Source: Lachnospiraceae bacterium
GTDB lineage: Bacteria; Bacillota; Clostridia; Lachnospirales; Lachnospiraceae
DNA: 36,950 nucleotides
Direction of reading: 5' to 3'
Assembly: GCA_022792335.1 (NCBI GenBank)
Contig: JAAWAV010000052.1
Span: 1 to 36,950, forward strand
The translations under genes and the position numbers were made by a program. This document shows positions 24,747-32,989 of the stretch, piece after piece. Under the pieces are notes generated by a model that was given only the letters and a program-made list of their open reading frames with translations, was not told the DNA's origin and searched no databases. The first letter of the stretch is position 1. Each line of letters opens with the position of its first letter.

Positions 24747-25646
24747 ATGGAAGGACAGAAAAAATCAGGATTTGCAGCGCTTATCGGGCGGCCGAACGTG
24801 GGAAAATCCACGCTGATGAACCATCTGATCGGTCAAAAAATCGCTATCACCTCTGACAAACCGCAGACCACCAGGAACCGGATTCAGACCGTATATACAG
24901 ACGAGCGGGGACAGATCGTATTTTTGGACACTCCCGGGATTCATAAGGCGAAACATAAGCTGGGAGAATATATGGTGGGAGCGGCGGAGCGGACCCTTCG
25001 GGAAGTGGATGTGATTTTGTGGCTGGTAGAACCCACCACTTATGTGGGAGCCGGTGAGCAGCACATTCTGGAGATTTTAAATCAGGTAAACACTCCGGTG
25101 GTGCTTATCATCAACAAGGTGGATACGGTGGAAAAAGCACAGGTGCTGACCTATATTGCCACCTATGAGAAGCTGTATCCCTTTGCAGAGATCATTCCTG
25201 TGTCGGCCCTTAAGGAGCGGAACCTGGATACGGTTTTGGATGTGCTGATGAAGTATCTGCCTTACGGTCCCATGTATTACGACGAAGATACGGTGACGGA
25301 TCAGCCCATGCGCCAGATTGCAGCGGAAATCATCCGGGAAAAGGCGCTTCGATGCCTGAAAGAAGAAATTCCCCATGGCATTGCCGTGACAGTGGAAAAG
25401 ATGACAGAACGGAAAGACGGCCTTTATGACATCGAAGCGGAAATTGTCTGTGAGAGGGATTCTCATAAAGGAATTATCATTGGAAAAGGCGGGGCCATGT
25501 TAAAAAAAATCGGAAGCAGCGCCCGCCATGACATTGAGAACATGACGGAGAGTCAGGTGAATTTAAAACTCTGGGTCAAGGTCCGGAAGGAATGGCGGGA
25601 TAACGAACTGTATCTGAAAAACTACGGATATCACAAGGATATGTAA
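24747..25646 (+). CDS. era: GTPase Era
   Basis: 299 aa essential GTPase that binds the 3' end of 16S rRNA during small-subunit assembly. G1 GRPNVGKS (14-21), G2 region DKPQTTRNRI, G3 DTPGIHKAKHKLG, G4 NKVD and G5 VSALKE are all present. The C-terminal KH domain is marked by GIIIGKGGAMLKKIGSSARHDIE. AGAGGAGG precedes the ATG. recO follows 12 bases downstream, a standard Firmicutes pairing. Confidence 0.97.
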   Translation: MEGQKKSGFAALIGRPNVGKSTLMNHLIGQKIAITSDKPQTTRNRIQTVYTDERGQIVFLDTPGIHKAKHKLGEYMVGAAERTLREVDVILWLVEPTTYVGAGEQHILEILNQVNTPVVLIINKVDTVEKAQVLTYIATYEKLYPFAEIIPVSALKERNLDTVLDVLMKYLPYGPMYYDEDTVTDQPMRQIAAEIIREKALRCLKEEIPHGIAVTVEKMTERKDGLYDIEAEIVCERDSHKGIIIGKGGAMLKKIGSSARHDIENMTESQVNLKLWVKVRKEWRDNELYLKNYGYHKDM

Positions 25647-25658
25647 GGGGGCTTTTGT

Positions 25659-26345
25659 ATGCCGGGAAACCCGTCCGGAGAAATCGGAGACAATCTCATA
25701 GAGGTGACAGGTATCGTTCTTTCCTCGACGCCTGTCGGAGAGTATGACAAGCGGGTAGAGATCCTTACAAAGGAGCGGGGAAAGCTCCACGCCTTTGCAA
25801 AAGGGGCCAGAAAGCCAAATAGTCCGCTGATCGGGGGAATCCGTCCGTTTTGCTTTGGAGTTTTTACACTCTATGAGGGAAAAAGTTCCTATACGGTAAA
25901 ACAGCTTTCTATTTCCAATTTTTTTGAGGAGATTACTTCCAGGGTGGAATACGTATATCTGGGCTATTATTTCCTGGAATTTGCCGCCTATTATTCCAGA
26001 GAATATGGGGATGAATACGCGACCTTGAAGCTTCTATATCAGACGCTCAGAGCTCTTTCTAAGGATAGCCTGGACAATCGTCTGGTGCGCCTGATTTATG
26101 AGCTTCGTATGATGGCGATGAATGGAGATCTGGATGCCGGCTGTTTTCAATCGCTAAGCAAAACAGGGGCTTATGCGGCAGACTTTATTATCCATACTCC
26201 AGTGGAACGGCTGTTTACGTTTGCCCTTTCTGAGGAAGTCTTTACGGAGCTTTCGGAGGCGGCAGAGAAAAATAAGATTCAGTACATAAATAAAACTTTT
26301 AAATCAGAAGAGGTATTGAATAGTATAAATATAATATTTTCGTAA
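25659..26345 (+). CDS. recO: DNA repair protein RecO
   Basis: 228 aa recombination mediator that helps load RecA with RecR. N-terminal OB-fold: VTGIVLSSTPVGEYDKRVEILTKERGKLHAFAKGARKPNSP, then the helical domain with YYFLEFAAYYSREYGDE and LRMMAMNGDLDAGCFQ. The usual CxxC...CxxC zinc finger of RecO is missing: only one Cys (in AGCFQS) lies where the finger would start. This is a Cys-poor, slightly short RecO, as seen in some clostridia. AAGGGGG precedes the ATG. Confidence 0.9.
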   Translation: MPGNPSGEIGDNLIEVTGIVLSSTPVGEYDKRVEILTKERGKLHAFAKGARKPNSPLIGGIRPFCFGVFTLYEGKSSYTVKQLSISNFFEEITSRVEYVYLGYYFLEFAAYYSREYGDEYATLKLLYQTLRALSKDSLDNRLVRLIYELRMMAMNGDLDAGCFQSLSKTGAYAADFIIHTPVERLFTFALSEEVFTELSEAAEKNKIQYINKTFKSEEVLNSINIIFS

Positions 26346-26355
26346 CAAAATATTC

Positions 26356-26375
26356 CGTTTTCTTAAAGGAAAACG
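26356..26375. promoter_or_regulatory. Perfect 7-bp palindrome just upstream of the lipoprotein promoter
   Basis: CGTTTTC and GAAAACG with a 6-base centre, 2 bases before the -35 at 26378. It lacks a following T-run, so it is a poor terminator for recO and could be an operator for the next promoter. Confidence 0.35.
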
Positions 26376-26377
26376 TA

Positions 26378-26406
26378 TTGAAAATATCCTCGAAACAAGG
26401 TACAAT
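26378..26406 (+). promoter_or_regulatory. Promoter of the 26435 lipoprotein gene
   Basis: TTGAAA (26378-26383), 17 bases, TACAAT (26401-26406): one mismatch in each hexamer. The start would be near 26413, about 20 bases before the lipoprotein ATG, so the transcript carries little besides the ribosome binding site GAGGAGG. Confidence 0.7.
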
Positions 26407-26434
26407 GGTAAAAGTCTGTTATGAGGAGGAAATC

Positions 26435-27076
26435 ATGAAGAAAAGAGCGGTAGGTCTTATGATGGCGGCAGTCCTGGCAGTGACGGTTCTTGCGGGCTGC
26501 GGCGGAAAGGTAAAGTTTGAGCCGGAAACCAGCAGCATCTATGTGAAGAAAGATGGGACGGTTATCAGCGCCGATCTGGAAGATTTTGAGGGAAGCAATT
26601 ACAATGAAAGCGAGCTTAGGACCTATGTGGAGGATGCCGTAAAGGAGTATAATTCAGAACACGGAGCAGCTTCGGAAGCTTATGTGGACGAGAAGGACGA
26701 GGATACGATTCTTCCGGTGAAGATCCATTCTCTGGCTGTGGAAGAGGGGATTGCCTCTTTGTTTCTGGAATATGAAAAGTGTGGAGATTATCTGGAATTT
26801 ACAGGAAACTCCGGCACGGAGAACGGGCTCAGCAGACTGGAGCTTTCCACAGTGGGGGAGACCTCTTTTTCAGGAAATTTCAAGAACGCCAAGGGGGAAG
26901 ATGTGACCTTAGAAGGAGTGACGAAGAAGGAGAAAAATCCCGTCGTGATCCTTGAAGGCGCCGTCACCATTCAGGTGGAGGGAACGGTTCAGTACGCAAG
27001 CGCAGGCGTAACCCTGGTGGATAAGCATACGGTGACAACTCCTGCAGACAGTGTAAGCTATATCGTGTTTAAATAA
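26435..27076 (+). CDS. Lipoprotein of unknown function
   Basis: 213 aa. Signal peptide MKKRAVGLMMAAVLAVTVLAGC with lipobox LAGC (Cys22), so lipid-anchored outside the membrane. The mature part begins with a beta-like KFEPETSSIYVKKDGTVISADLEDF, has an acidic middle and ends in a beta-rich domain. I do not recognise a named domain. The start is fixed by GAGGAGG and by the promoter lying between it and the upstream in-frame ATG. It has its own promoter and stands alone before glyS. Confidence 0.75.
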   Translation: MKKRAVGLMMAAVLAVTVLAGCGGKVKFEPETSSIYVKKDGTVISADLEDFEGSNYNESELRTYVEDAVKEYNSEHGAASEAYVDEKDEDTILPVKIHSLAVEEGIASLFLEYEKCGDYLEFTGNSGTENGLSRLELSTVGETSFSGNFKNAKGEDVTLEGVTKKEKNPVVILEGAVTIQVEGTVQYASAGVTLVDKHTVTTPADSVSYIVFK

Positions 27077-27191
27077 TATTAAAGATTATATCAAAAAGCA
27101 GATGTGAGACGGTTGCCGGTTTTTTAATCAAAGGAAAGATGGATGCAGGCCTTTGGTCTGGCAGCAGAAAAAGAGGAGAGGACTGGAACGT

Positions 27192-28580
27192 ATGGAAAAG
27201 ACAATGGAAAAAATCGTGGCTTTGGCGAAATCCCGCGGGTTTGTATATCCTGGATCGGAGATTTACGGCGGTTTAGCCAACACCTGGGATTATGGAAACC
27301 TGGGCGTGGAACTTAAGAATAACGTAAAGAAAGCATGGTGGCAGAAGTTTATTCAGGAAAACCCTTATAATGTGGGCGTGGACTGTGCCATTTTGATGAA
27401 TTCCAAGACCTGGGTGGCTTCCGGTCATATGGGTGGTTTCAGCGATCCGCTGATGGCCGGTAAAAGCTGTAAGGAGCGGTTTCGCGCTGATAAATTGATT
27501 GAAGATTTTGCCGAGGAGAAAGGAATTACCTTGGAGGGCAGCGTGGACGCCTGGAGCCAGGAGGAAATGATGGCCTATATCAGGGAGCATCAGATTCCCT
27601 GTCCAAGCTGTGGGAAACATGACTTCACAGACATCCGCCAGTTTAATCTGATGTTTAAAACCTTCCAGGGTGTGACTGAGGACGCAAAAAATACGGTGTA
27701 TCTGCGCCCGGAGACCGCCCAGGGGATTTTTGTGAATTTTAAGAACGTGCAGCGGACTTCCAGGAAAAAAGTGCCGTTTGGTATTGGACAGATTGGGAAG
27801 TCTTTCCGGAATGAAATCACTCCCGGAAACTTTACCTTCCGTACCAGAGAGTTTGAGCAGATGGAGCTGGAGTTCTTCTGTGTGCCGGATACGGATTTGG
27901 AGTGGTTTTCTTACTGGAAGCAGTTTTGCATCAACTGGTTAAAAGCTCTTGGCATGAAGGACGAGGAGATGCGGGCCAGGGATCATGAGAAAGAGGAGCT
28001 GTCCTTCTACTCGAAGGCGACCACAGACATTGAATTTTTGTTCCCCTTTGGCTGGGGTGAGCTGTGGGGGATCGCCGATCGGACAGACTATGACCTGACA
28101 AGGCATCAGGAAACCTCCGGCGAGGATATGGGGTATTTTGACGATGAGAAGAAGGAAAAATACGTTCCCTATGTTATCGAGCCTTCTTTGGGAGCAGACC
28201 GGGTGACGCTGGCATTTTTATGTAGCGCTTATGACGAAGAAACTCTGGAGGGAGGAGACGTCCGTACCGTACTTCATTTCCATCCGGCTTTGGCGCCGGT
28301 AAAGATCGGAGTGCTTCCTCTTTCCAAGAAATTAAATGACGGAGCGTTTCAGGTATACGAAAAGCTTTGCAAAACATACAACTGTGAATTTGATGACAGG
28401 GGAAACATCGGAAAGCGTTACAGAAGGCAGGATGAGATTGGTACGCCGTTCTGTGTGACTTATGATTTTGACTCGGAGACGGATGGGGCAGTGACGGTCC
28501 GTGATCGGGATACCATGGATCAGGTGCGGGTGCCGATTGCAGAACTGGATGCATATTTATCCGATAAATTTGAATTTTAA
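27192..28580 (+). CDS. glyS: Glycyl-tRNA synthetase (dimeric, one-chain type)
   Basis: 462 aa class II synthetase of the alpha2 eukaryal/archaeal type. Motifs: [29 protein letters not shown] at the N-terminus, the [11 protein letters not shown] zinc-like insertion, motif 2 [34 protein letters not shown], the ADRTDYDL tRNA/glycine loop and motif 3 [10 protein letters not shown], then the anticodon-binding domain ([14 protein letters not shown]). The ATG at 27192 has GAGGAGAGG upstream. The 115-base leader shows no T-box specifier or antiterminator sequence. Upstream it could overlap the lipoprotein's transcript. Confidence 0.96.
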   Translation: MEKTMEKIVALAKSRGFVYPGSEIYGGLANTWDYGNLGVELKNNVKKAWWQKFIQENPYNVGVDCAILMNSKTWVASGHMGGFSDPLMAGKSCKERFRADKLIEDFAEEKGITLEGSVDAWSQEEMMAYIREHQIPCPSCGKHDFTDIRQFNLMFKTFQGVTEDAKNTVYLRPETAQGIFVNFKNVQRTSRKKVPFGIGQIGKSFRNEITPGNFTFRTREFEQMELEFFCVPDTDLEWFSYWKQFCINWLKALGMKDEEMRARDHEKEELSFYSKATTDIEFLFPFGWGELWGIADRTDYDLTRHQETSGEDMGYFDDEKKEKYVPYVIEPSLGADRVTLAFLCSAYDEETLEGGDVRTVLHFHPALAPVKIGVLPLSKKLNDGAFQVYEKLCKTYNCEFDDRGNIGKRYRRQDEIGTPFCVTYDFDSETDGAVTVRDRDTMDQVRVPIAELDAYLSDKFEF

Positions 28581-28600
28581 ATAATCATGCATCTTCAAAG

Positions 28601-28629
28601 ACAGGGGCAGGAAAGCTGCGCCTGTTTTT
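28601..28629 (+). terminator. Intrinsic terminator of glyS
   Basis: ACAGGGGCAG (28601-28610) pairs with CTGCGCCTGT (28615-28624) with a single G-G mismatch and a GAAAG-type loop (28610-28614), followed by TTTTT. Flanking ATGCATC and GGTGCAT extend the fold. Confidence 0.75.
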
Positions 28630-28736
28630 GGTGCATGGGTGTACCAGAAAATGGGCCGCCCTGCAGTGGAAGGTTACAAAACAAAAGCAACCGTCTTTGA
28701 CGGAATGTATAGATATGCAAAATGAGAGGAGAGATT

Positions 28737-29606
28737 ATGATGAAAAAATTTGCAGCAGTTCTTCTGGCTGGCGCCATGCTTTGTTCTTTAGCGGCCTGTG
28801 GGGGAGACGAGAAAAAGGAAACTACCAAAGCGCCTGAGACAAAGGCGACAGGAACAGAGGAAACAGGGACGAAGGCCCCTGAAGCAGATACTGAGACTGC
28901 TGGGACGGAGGCGGCCGAGACAAAAGCCGATGGAAACAGCGGAAAATTGATTATGGCTACGGAAGCAGGTTTCGCTCCCTATGAGTATACTGAGGATGGA
29001 GAGACTGTGATCGGCGTGGATGTGGATATCGCGAATGAGATTGCGAAGGCCATGGGAAGAGAACTGGAAATCCAGAATATGAGTTTTGACAGCGCCCTGC
29101 TGGCCGTTCAGCAAGGAAAAGCGGACTTTGCCGCCGCCGGGATTTCCATACGTCCGGATCGGCAGGAAAAGATGGATTTTTCCATTGAGTATGCTACTTC
29201 CAGGCAGGTGGTTGTGGTCAATAAAGGCTCCAAACGTGTGGACTCTGTGGACGCACTGACGGCGGATACGGTTGTGGGGGTACAGACTGGAACAGTTGGA
29301 GATTTATACTGCCAGGATGATCTTGGCACCAAGGAGCTGAAACAGTATGGAAAGTTCATGGAAGCGGCGATGGATTTAAAGAATGACAGGATTGACTGTA
29401 TTATCATGGACCTTCTTCCTGCAGAAGAAATGGTGAAAGTGAACGACGATCTGGAAATTCTGGAGGGAGAGGTACTCAACGACAAGTATGCCATCGCAGT
29501 GCAGAAAGGCAACACGGAAATGCTGGATCAAATCAATCAGGTTCTCCAGAAGCTGGTAGATGAAGGAAAAATCGAAGAGTTTACTATCAACCACACGACG
29601 AAATAA
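28737..29606 (+). CDS. Amino acid ABC transporter substrate-binding lipoprotein
   Basis: 289 aa. Signal peptide with lipobox LAAC (Cys21), a Thr/Glu/Ala-rich linker (about 24-68, repeated ETKA-like units), then a family 3 solute-binding domain: KLIMATEAGFAPYEY, VIGVDVDIANEIAKAMG, FDSALLAVQQGKADFAAAGISIRPDRQEKMDFS, VGVQTGTVGDLYC. This class binds polar amino acids, cystine or glutamine; the ligand is not readable. The start ATG at 28737 follows GAGAGGAGAG. It is the first gene of a three-gene import operon. Confidence 0.93.
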   Translation: MMKKFAAVLLAGAMLCSLAACGGDEKKETTKAPETKATGTEETGTKAPEADTETAGTEAAETKADGNSGKLIMATEAGFAPYEYTEDGETVIGVDVDIANEIAKAMGRELEIQNMSFDSALLAVQQGKADFAAAGISIRPDRQEKMDFSIEYATSRQVVVVNKGSKRVDSVDALTADTVVGVQTGTVGDLYCQDDLGTKELKQYGKFMEAAMDLKNDRIDCIIMDLLPAEEMVKVNDDLEILEGEVLNDKYAIAVQKGNTEMLDQINQVLQKLVDEGKIEEFTINHTTK

Positions 29607-29624
29607 TCATAGCGGGGGCAGAGT

Positions 29625-30326
29625 ATGAGTTGGTTTGCTGAGGTTTGGAAGGAATTTCAGATCGCTTTCCTGGAAAATGAGCGATATATGGCTTATCTCA
29701 AGGGGTTTGGCATGACCCTGGAGGTTTCCTTCTTTGCAGTTCTTCTGGGAGTGATTCTTGGTATTGTTCTGGCCATTGCCAAATATATGGCGGCCAACCA
29801 TAAAGGCTGCCGGCCTCTGGGCTGGATTGCCAATCTTTATATTACCATTATCCGGGGAACGCCTGTCTATGTACAGATGCTGATTATCTATTATATCATT
29901 CTTACTTCCAGGGAGATTCCGGCTATTGTCTCTGGTGTTCTCTGCTTTGGAATCAATTCCAGCGCTTATGTAGCGGAGATTATCCGGGCTGGTATAGAAG
30001 CTGTGGATCGGGGACAGATGGAAGCAGGACGCTCCCTGGGGCTTTCAGAGATGCAGACCATGCGTTCCATCATTATGCCTCAGGCAGTTCGGAATATTCT
30101 GCCAGCTCTTGGGAATGAGTTTATCGTGCTGATTAAAGAGACGGCCATCATTGGCGGAATTGCCGTTCTGGATGTGACAAAGGCGGCGATGAACGTGGGA
30201 GCGAATATGTATAATTACCTGCCGCCCCTTCTCATCGCAGCAGCGATGTACCTGATTGTAGTCATTATCCTGACAGAGCTTCTCAGTATGTTTGAAAGGA
30301 GGATGGCAAAGAGTGATCGACGTTAA
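29625..30326 (+). CDS. Amino acid ABC transporter permease
   Basis: 233 aa HisM/GlnP-type inner membrane permease. Helices at about 19-41 ([23 protein letters not shown]), 65-85 and 90-110, with the coupling EAA motif [35 protein letters not shown] and a last helix near 200-222. GFGMTLEVS and [18 protein letters not shown] are family signatures. The gene is 18 bases after the binding-protein gene. Confidence 0.94.
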   Translation: MSWFAEVWKEFQIAFLENERYMAYLKGFGMTLEVSFFAVLLGVILGIVLAIAKYMAANHKGCRPLGWIANLYITIIRGTPVYVQMLIIYYIILTSREIPAIVSGVLCFGINSSAYVAEIIRAGIEAVDRGQMEAGRSLGLSEMQTMRSIIMPQAVRNILPALGNEFIVLIKETAIIGGIAVLDVTKAAMNVGANMYNYLPPLLIAAAMYLIVVIILTELLSMFERRMAKSDRR

Positions 30327-31038
30327 GAATCTGCATAAATCTTTCGGGGACAAACAGGTGCTTCGTGGCATCGACGAGCATATCGAAAAAGGAGAAAAGG
30401 TCGTGGTAATCGGTCCCTCCGGTTCCGGGAAGAGCACTTTCCTCCGGTGTCTGAATCTTCTGGAGCGGCCTACGGATGGCTCCATCGTTTTTGAAGGAAA
30501 CGACATTACCAGGGCCTCTGGCAAGGAGTTAAACCGGATCCGTCAGAAGATGGGAATGGTGTTTCAACACTTTAATTTGTTTCCCCATCTGACCATTCAG
30601 AAAAACATTACGCTGGCTCCAGTGAAGCTGGGTCTGATGAGCCAGGAAGAGGCGGATGCAAAGGCGGCAATGCTTTTGGAGCGGGTGGGACTTTTGGAGA
30701 AAGCAGATCAGTATCCGGCGCAGCTTTCTGGAGGCCAGAAGCAGAGAATCGCCATTGTGCGTGCACTGGCCATGAATCCGGATGTGATGTTATTTGACGA
30801 GCCGACCTCAGCCCTGGATCCGGAAATGGTCCGGGAGGTTCTGGACTTTATGAAGCAACTTGCAACGGACGGTATGACCATGGTGGTGGTGACTCATGAG
30901 ATGGGCTTTGCCAGAGAGGTGGGTTCCAGAGTGCTTTTTATGGATGAGGGTCAGATTGTGGAGCAGAATCCGCCGGAAACATTTTTTTCCAGTCCTAAGG
31001 ATCGGCGGTTGCAGGAGTTTTTATCCAAAGTATTATAG
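30313..31038 (+). CDS. Amino acid ABC transporter ATP-binding protein
   Basis: 241 aa GlnQ/HisP-type ATPase. Walker [11 protein letters not shown]-loop [12 protein letters not shown], signature LSGGQKQR, Walker [18 protein letters not shown]-loop [14 protein letters not shown], and the C-terminal [22 protein letters not shown]. Start taken as GTG 30313 (AAAGGAGG 10 bases upstream), overlapping the permease end by 14 bases; a TTG at 30292 is in frame but overlaps the Shine-Dalgarno itself. Confidence 0.94.
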   Translation: MIDVKNLHKSFGDKQVLRGIDEHIEKGEKVVVIGPSGSGKSTFLRCLNLLERPTDGSIVFEGNDITRASGKELNRIRQKMGMVFQHFNLFPHLTIQKNITLAPVKLGLMSQEEADAKAAMLLERVGLLEKADQYPAQLSGGQKQRIAIVRALAMNPDVMLFDEPTSALDPEMVREVLDFMKQLATDGMTMVVVTHEMGFAREVGSRVLFMDEGQIVEQNPPETFFSSPKDRRLQEFLSKVL

Positions 31039-31110
31039 AATCCAAGATGGAGATAGAACCGCATACATCAGTAAATTGGTCAAGATTCTTTTGGCAGGAG
31101 ATAAAACATA

Positions 31111-31453
31111 ATGAATAGAAAAATAGGAATGTGGAGTTCTATCGCCAATACCATTTCTGTAATCAGTTTCGCCATACAGAAGTGCCAGCGACGGGTTTGT
31201 AAAAGAACAAAATATGACGATCGCGGACGCAGATATCCAGTTGCTTCATGCCGATATTTCCTGTGGTACAGTGCCGGATGGGGCGACATTCGTTTTATGG
31301 CTGGTACAAGGAGATGTGGCAAAGTCTATCGATATCACCAATCTTTCTGCTCCGCTGGAGTATCCTTTAGATGAATTTGAAAATGGAAAAGTTCATGTCA
31401 GATTACAAATCAATGGGGTAGAAAACACGGTTTCAGAAATCTATATTAAGTAG
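31111..31453 (+). pseudogene. Frame-disrupted small gene after the ABC operon
   Basis: GGCAGGAG precedes an ATG at 31111 starting MNRKIGMWSSIANTISVISFAI, like the first membrane helix of a small membrane protein, after which that frame degrades. From about 31181 the +1 frame reads SASDGFVKEQNMTIADADIQ and continues to a TAG at 31451-31453 (VHVRLQINGVENTVSEIYIK). The pieces are in different frames, so this is either one gene with an indel or two remnants joined by a deletion. An internal ATG at 31214 could still yield 79 aa but has no ribosome binding site. Family not recognised. Confidence 0.6.
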
Positions 31454-31496
31454 TGAAATCAGCCGGATCAGTCAACATAACCGTCAGGACGAAATC

Positions 31497-31545
31497 GAAC
31501 GAACAGCGGCCAATCCTTAAACGTGTTTGGCCGCGCGGTTCGTTC
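31497..31545. terminator. Large hairpin between two gene remnants
   Basis: GAACGAAC (31497-31504) pairs with GTTCGTTC (31538-31545), and CGGCCAA (31507-31513) pairs with TTGGCCG (31527-31533), 15 bp in two blocks. It lies 12 bases past the stop of the minus-strand methyltransferase pseudogene and is probably its old terminator, though the T-run is weak. Confidence 0.45.
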
Positions 31546-31556
31546 CTGTATACTGT

Positions 31557-32028
31557 CTATTTTCTTACGACCGCCTTTATCAACAACATCATGGGACGAC
31601 GCAGTTCATCTTTCATTCCCGGAATACCCATCATTTCTTCGGGCGGTTTTGCCTCCTCCAAAACTTCAAGTTCAAAGCCGTTATTCAATAATCCCATCAG
31701 TATCTATGTGAGTGTGTGGTGCTGCTTTACTACCTCGCATCCCAAAAAGTGTGTGTTTCGTTCTCCTGGGATGAAATAATTATCGACCGGCCAATATTGA
31801 GGTTTTCCGGCTTCTGTATAAATCCAGTCCTGTCCAACTCCGGCGGTAAAAACCGGATGCTCCATATTAAAAATGAATACTCCGCCCGGTTTCAGTGTTC
31901 TATGTACTTTTTGAAAGATGTTCTCAATATTTTCAATATCATTCTCCGGCGGCGCTCAGACCCTCCCTGCTGCGGGGCATATTTGCGTATTCTTCAAAAA
32001 ATCGTTCATTATCATATTCATTTTTCAT
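31557..32028 (-). pseudogene. Class I SAM-dependent methyltransferase pseudogene (internal deletion and stop)
   Basis: On the minus strand an ATG at 32028 with a good GGAGGAG upstream starts MKNEYDNERFFEEYANMPRS and REGLSAAGE, the N-terminus of a class I SAM methyltransferase, and then hits TGA. After a frame change the same strand reads NIENIFQKVHRTLKPGGVFI, then FNMEHPVFTAGVGQDW, a C-terminal half ending MKDELRRPMMLLIKAVVRK and TAG at 31557-31559. An in-frame TAG interrupts this half after KQHHTLT. The SAM-binding motif I region (D-x-G-C-G) that should lie between is missing, so about 60-90 residues were deleted. A TATAAT lies at 32076-32071. The gene is dead as an enzyme. Confidence 0.85.
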
Positions 32029-32281
32029 AGTCAATGGTTCTCCTCCGATTTGTCTTGACAAACTGTTTTTATTATACCACGAATCTGGGTGCATAAAAAC
32101 AGCGAGTTTTCCAATCAGGTTTTATCTCAAGAGGACGATTTCGTCTCTTCTATATGGAAAAAATTCCGGATGGAAATAGAAATGTCCGAAGAAATGTGTT
32201 ACGATAAATCTGGATGGCAGAAGAAAGAGGCTCTATAAAAGAATGCGAGAGGATTTAGGAAAGAGGATGGGGGAGGATGAG
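32029..32281. other. Intergenic stretch upstream of the two-component genes
   Basis: About 250 bases with the old minus-strand promoter (-10 TATAAT at 32076-32071, weak -35) and a short hairpin AGAGGACGA / TCGTCTCT near 32129-32148. No gene is supported, and no agrD-like peptide gene was found here or between the kinase and 34124. Confidence 0.5.
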
Positions 32282-32989
32282 ATGCGGATTGCAGTTTGTG
32301 ACGATGAAATCGGAACTTGTTCAGAAATTGAAACTATGATTCTGGATTTTGCAGAGGGCCGCGGACTCCAGGTGGAGACAGAAGTTTTCTATTCCGGGGA
32401 GACGTTGTATCCCTTTGTTTCGGAATATGACCTGATTTTTTTGGATATTCTGCTTCTTGAGATGGATGGAGTACGGCTGGGACAGCGTATCCGGGAAGAG
32501 CTTGGAAATGAAACTGTCAGCATTGTCTATATTTCCTCCAAAGAGAGTTACGCCATGAGTCTGTTTTCCGTACGTCCCTTGGATTTTTTGATCAAGCCGA
32601 TAACCAGGGAGAAGTTAAATGCTGTGCTGACCACCTATCTGCGACTTAGAGAGAATGGAAAAAACGAGTTTCTTTTTAAAGTGGGAAAATCTCTATATAG
32701 ACAGTACCTGGAGGAAATTCGTTATTTTGCCTGCAATGGAAAAAAGGTGGAGCTATCTGCGATTTCCGGAACATGGGAGTTTTATGGAAATATGCGGGAG
32801 GTCTGGCGGCAAGTAGAGGGAAAGGGATTTCTGGCCATCCATAAATCCTATGTAGTCAATACGGCTTTTGTCGCCGTCTATCATTATGACAGTGTGGAGC
32901 TTTCGGACGGAAGTTGCCTGCCTGTCAGCCAGAGGTATCGGAAGATTGTCCGGGAGCATCTGATGGCGGAGTATGGAGGAAGGATATGA
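32282..32989 (+). CDS. LytTR-family response regulator
   Basis: 235 aa AgrA/LytR-type transcription regulator. The receiver domain (1-120) has the acidic pair in VCDDE, the phospho-acceptor Asp55 in LIFLDILL, and Lys105 in FLIKPI. The LytTR DNA-binding domain (about 140-235) shows KSLYRQYLEEIRYFACNGKKVEL, GFLAIHKSYVVNTAFV and LPVSQRYRKIVREHLM. The start at 32282 follows GGGGGAGG; a longer start at 32243 is less likely. The kinase gene overlaps its stop by 4 bases (ATGA). Its target is unknown; the membrane genes just downstream are candidates. Confidence 0.92.
   Translation: MRIAVCDDEIGTCSEIETMILDFAEGRGLQVETEVFYSGETLYPFVSEYDLIFLDILLLEMDGVRLGQRIREELGNETVSIVYISSKESYAMSLFSVRPLDFLIKPITREKLNAVLTTYLRLRENGKNEFLFKVGKSLYRQYLEEIRYFACNGKKVELSAISGTWEFYGNMREVWRQVEGKGFLAIHKSYVVNTAFVAVYHYDSVELSDGSCLPVSQRYRKIVREHLMAEYGGRI

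Noticed and set aside
27077..27191. T-box riboswitch before glyS
   Set aside because: The leader is only 115 bases and lacks the conserved T-box antiterminator sequence and a specifier stem.
28691..28703. CCGTC/GACGG mini-palindrome before the ABC transporter as an operator
   Set aside because: Only 5-bp arms, and no well-spaced promoter hexamers could be placed around it; it could be chance.
31453..32179. Plus-strand open frames across the 31.5-32.2 kb gap
   Set aside because: They are shadows of the minus-strand methyltransferase pseudogene and have no ribosome binding sites.
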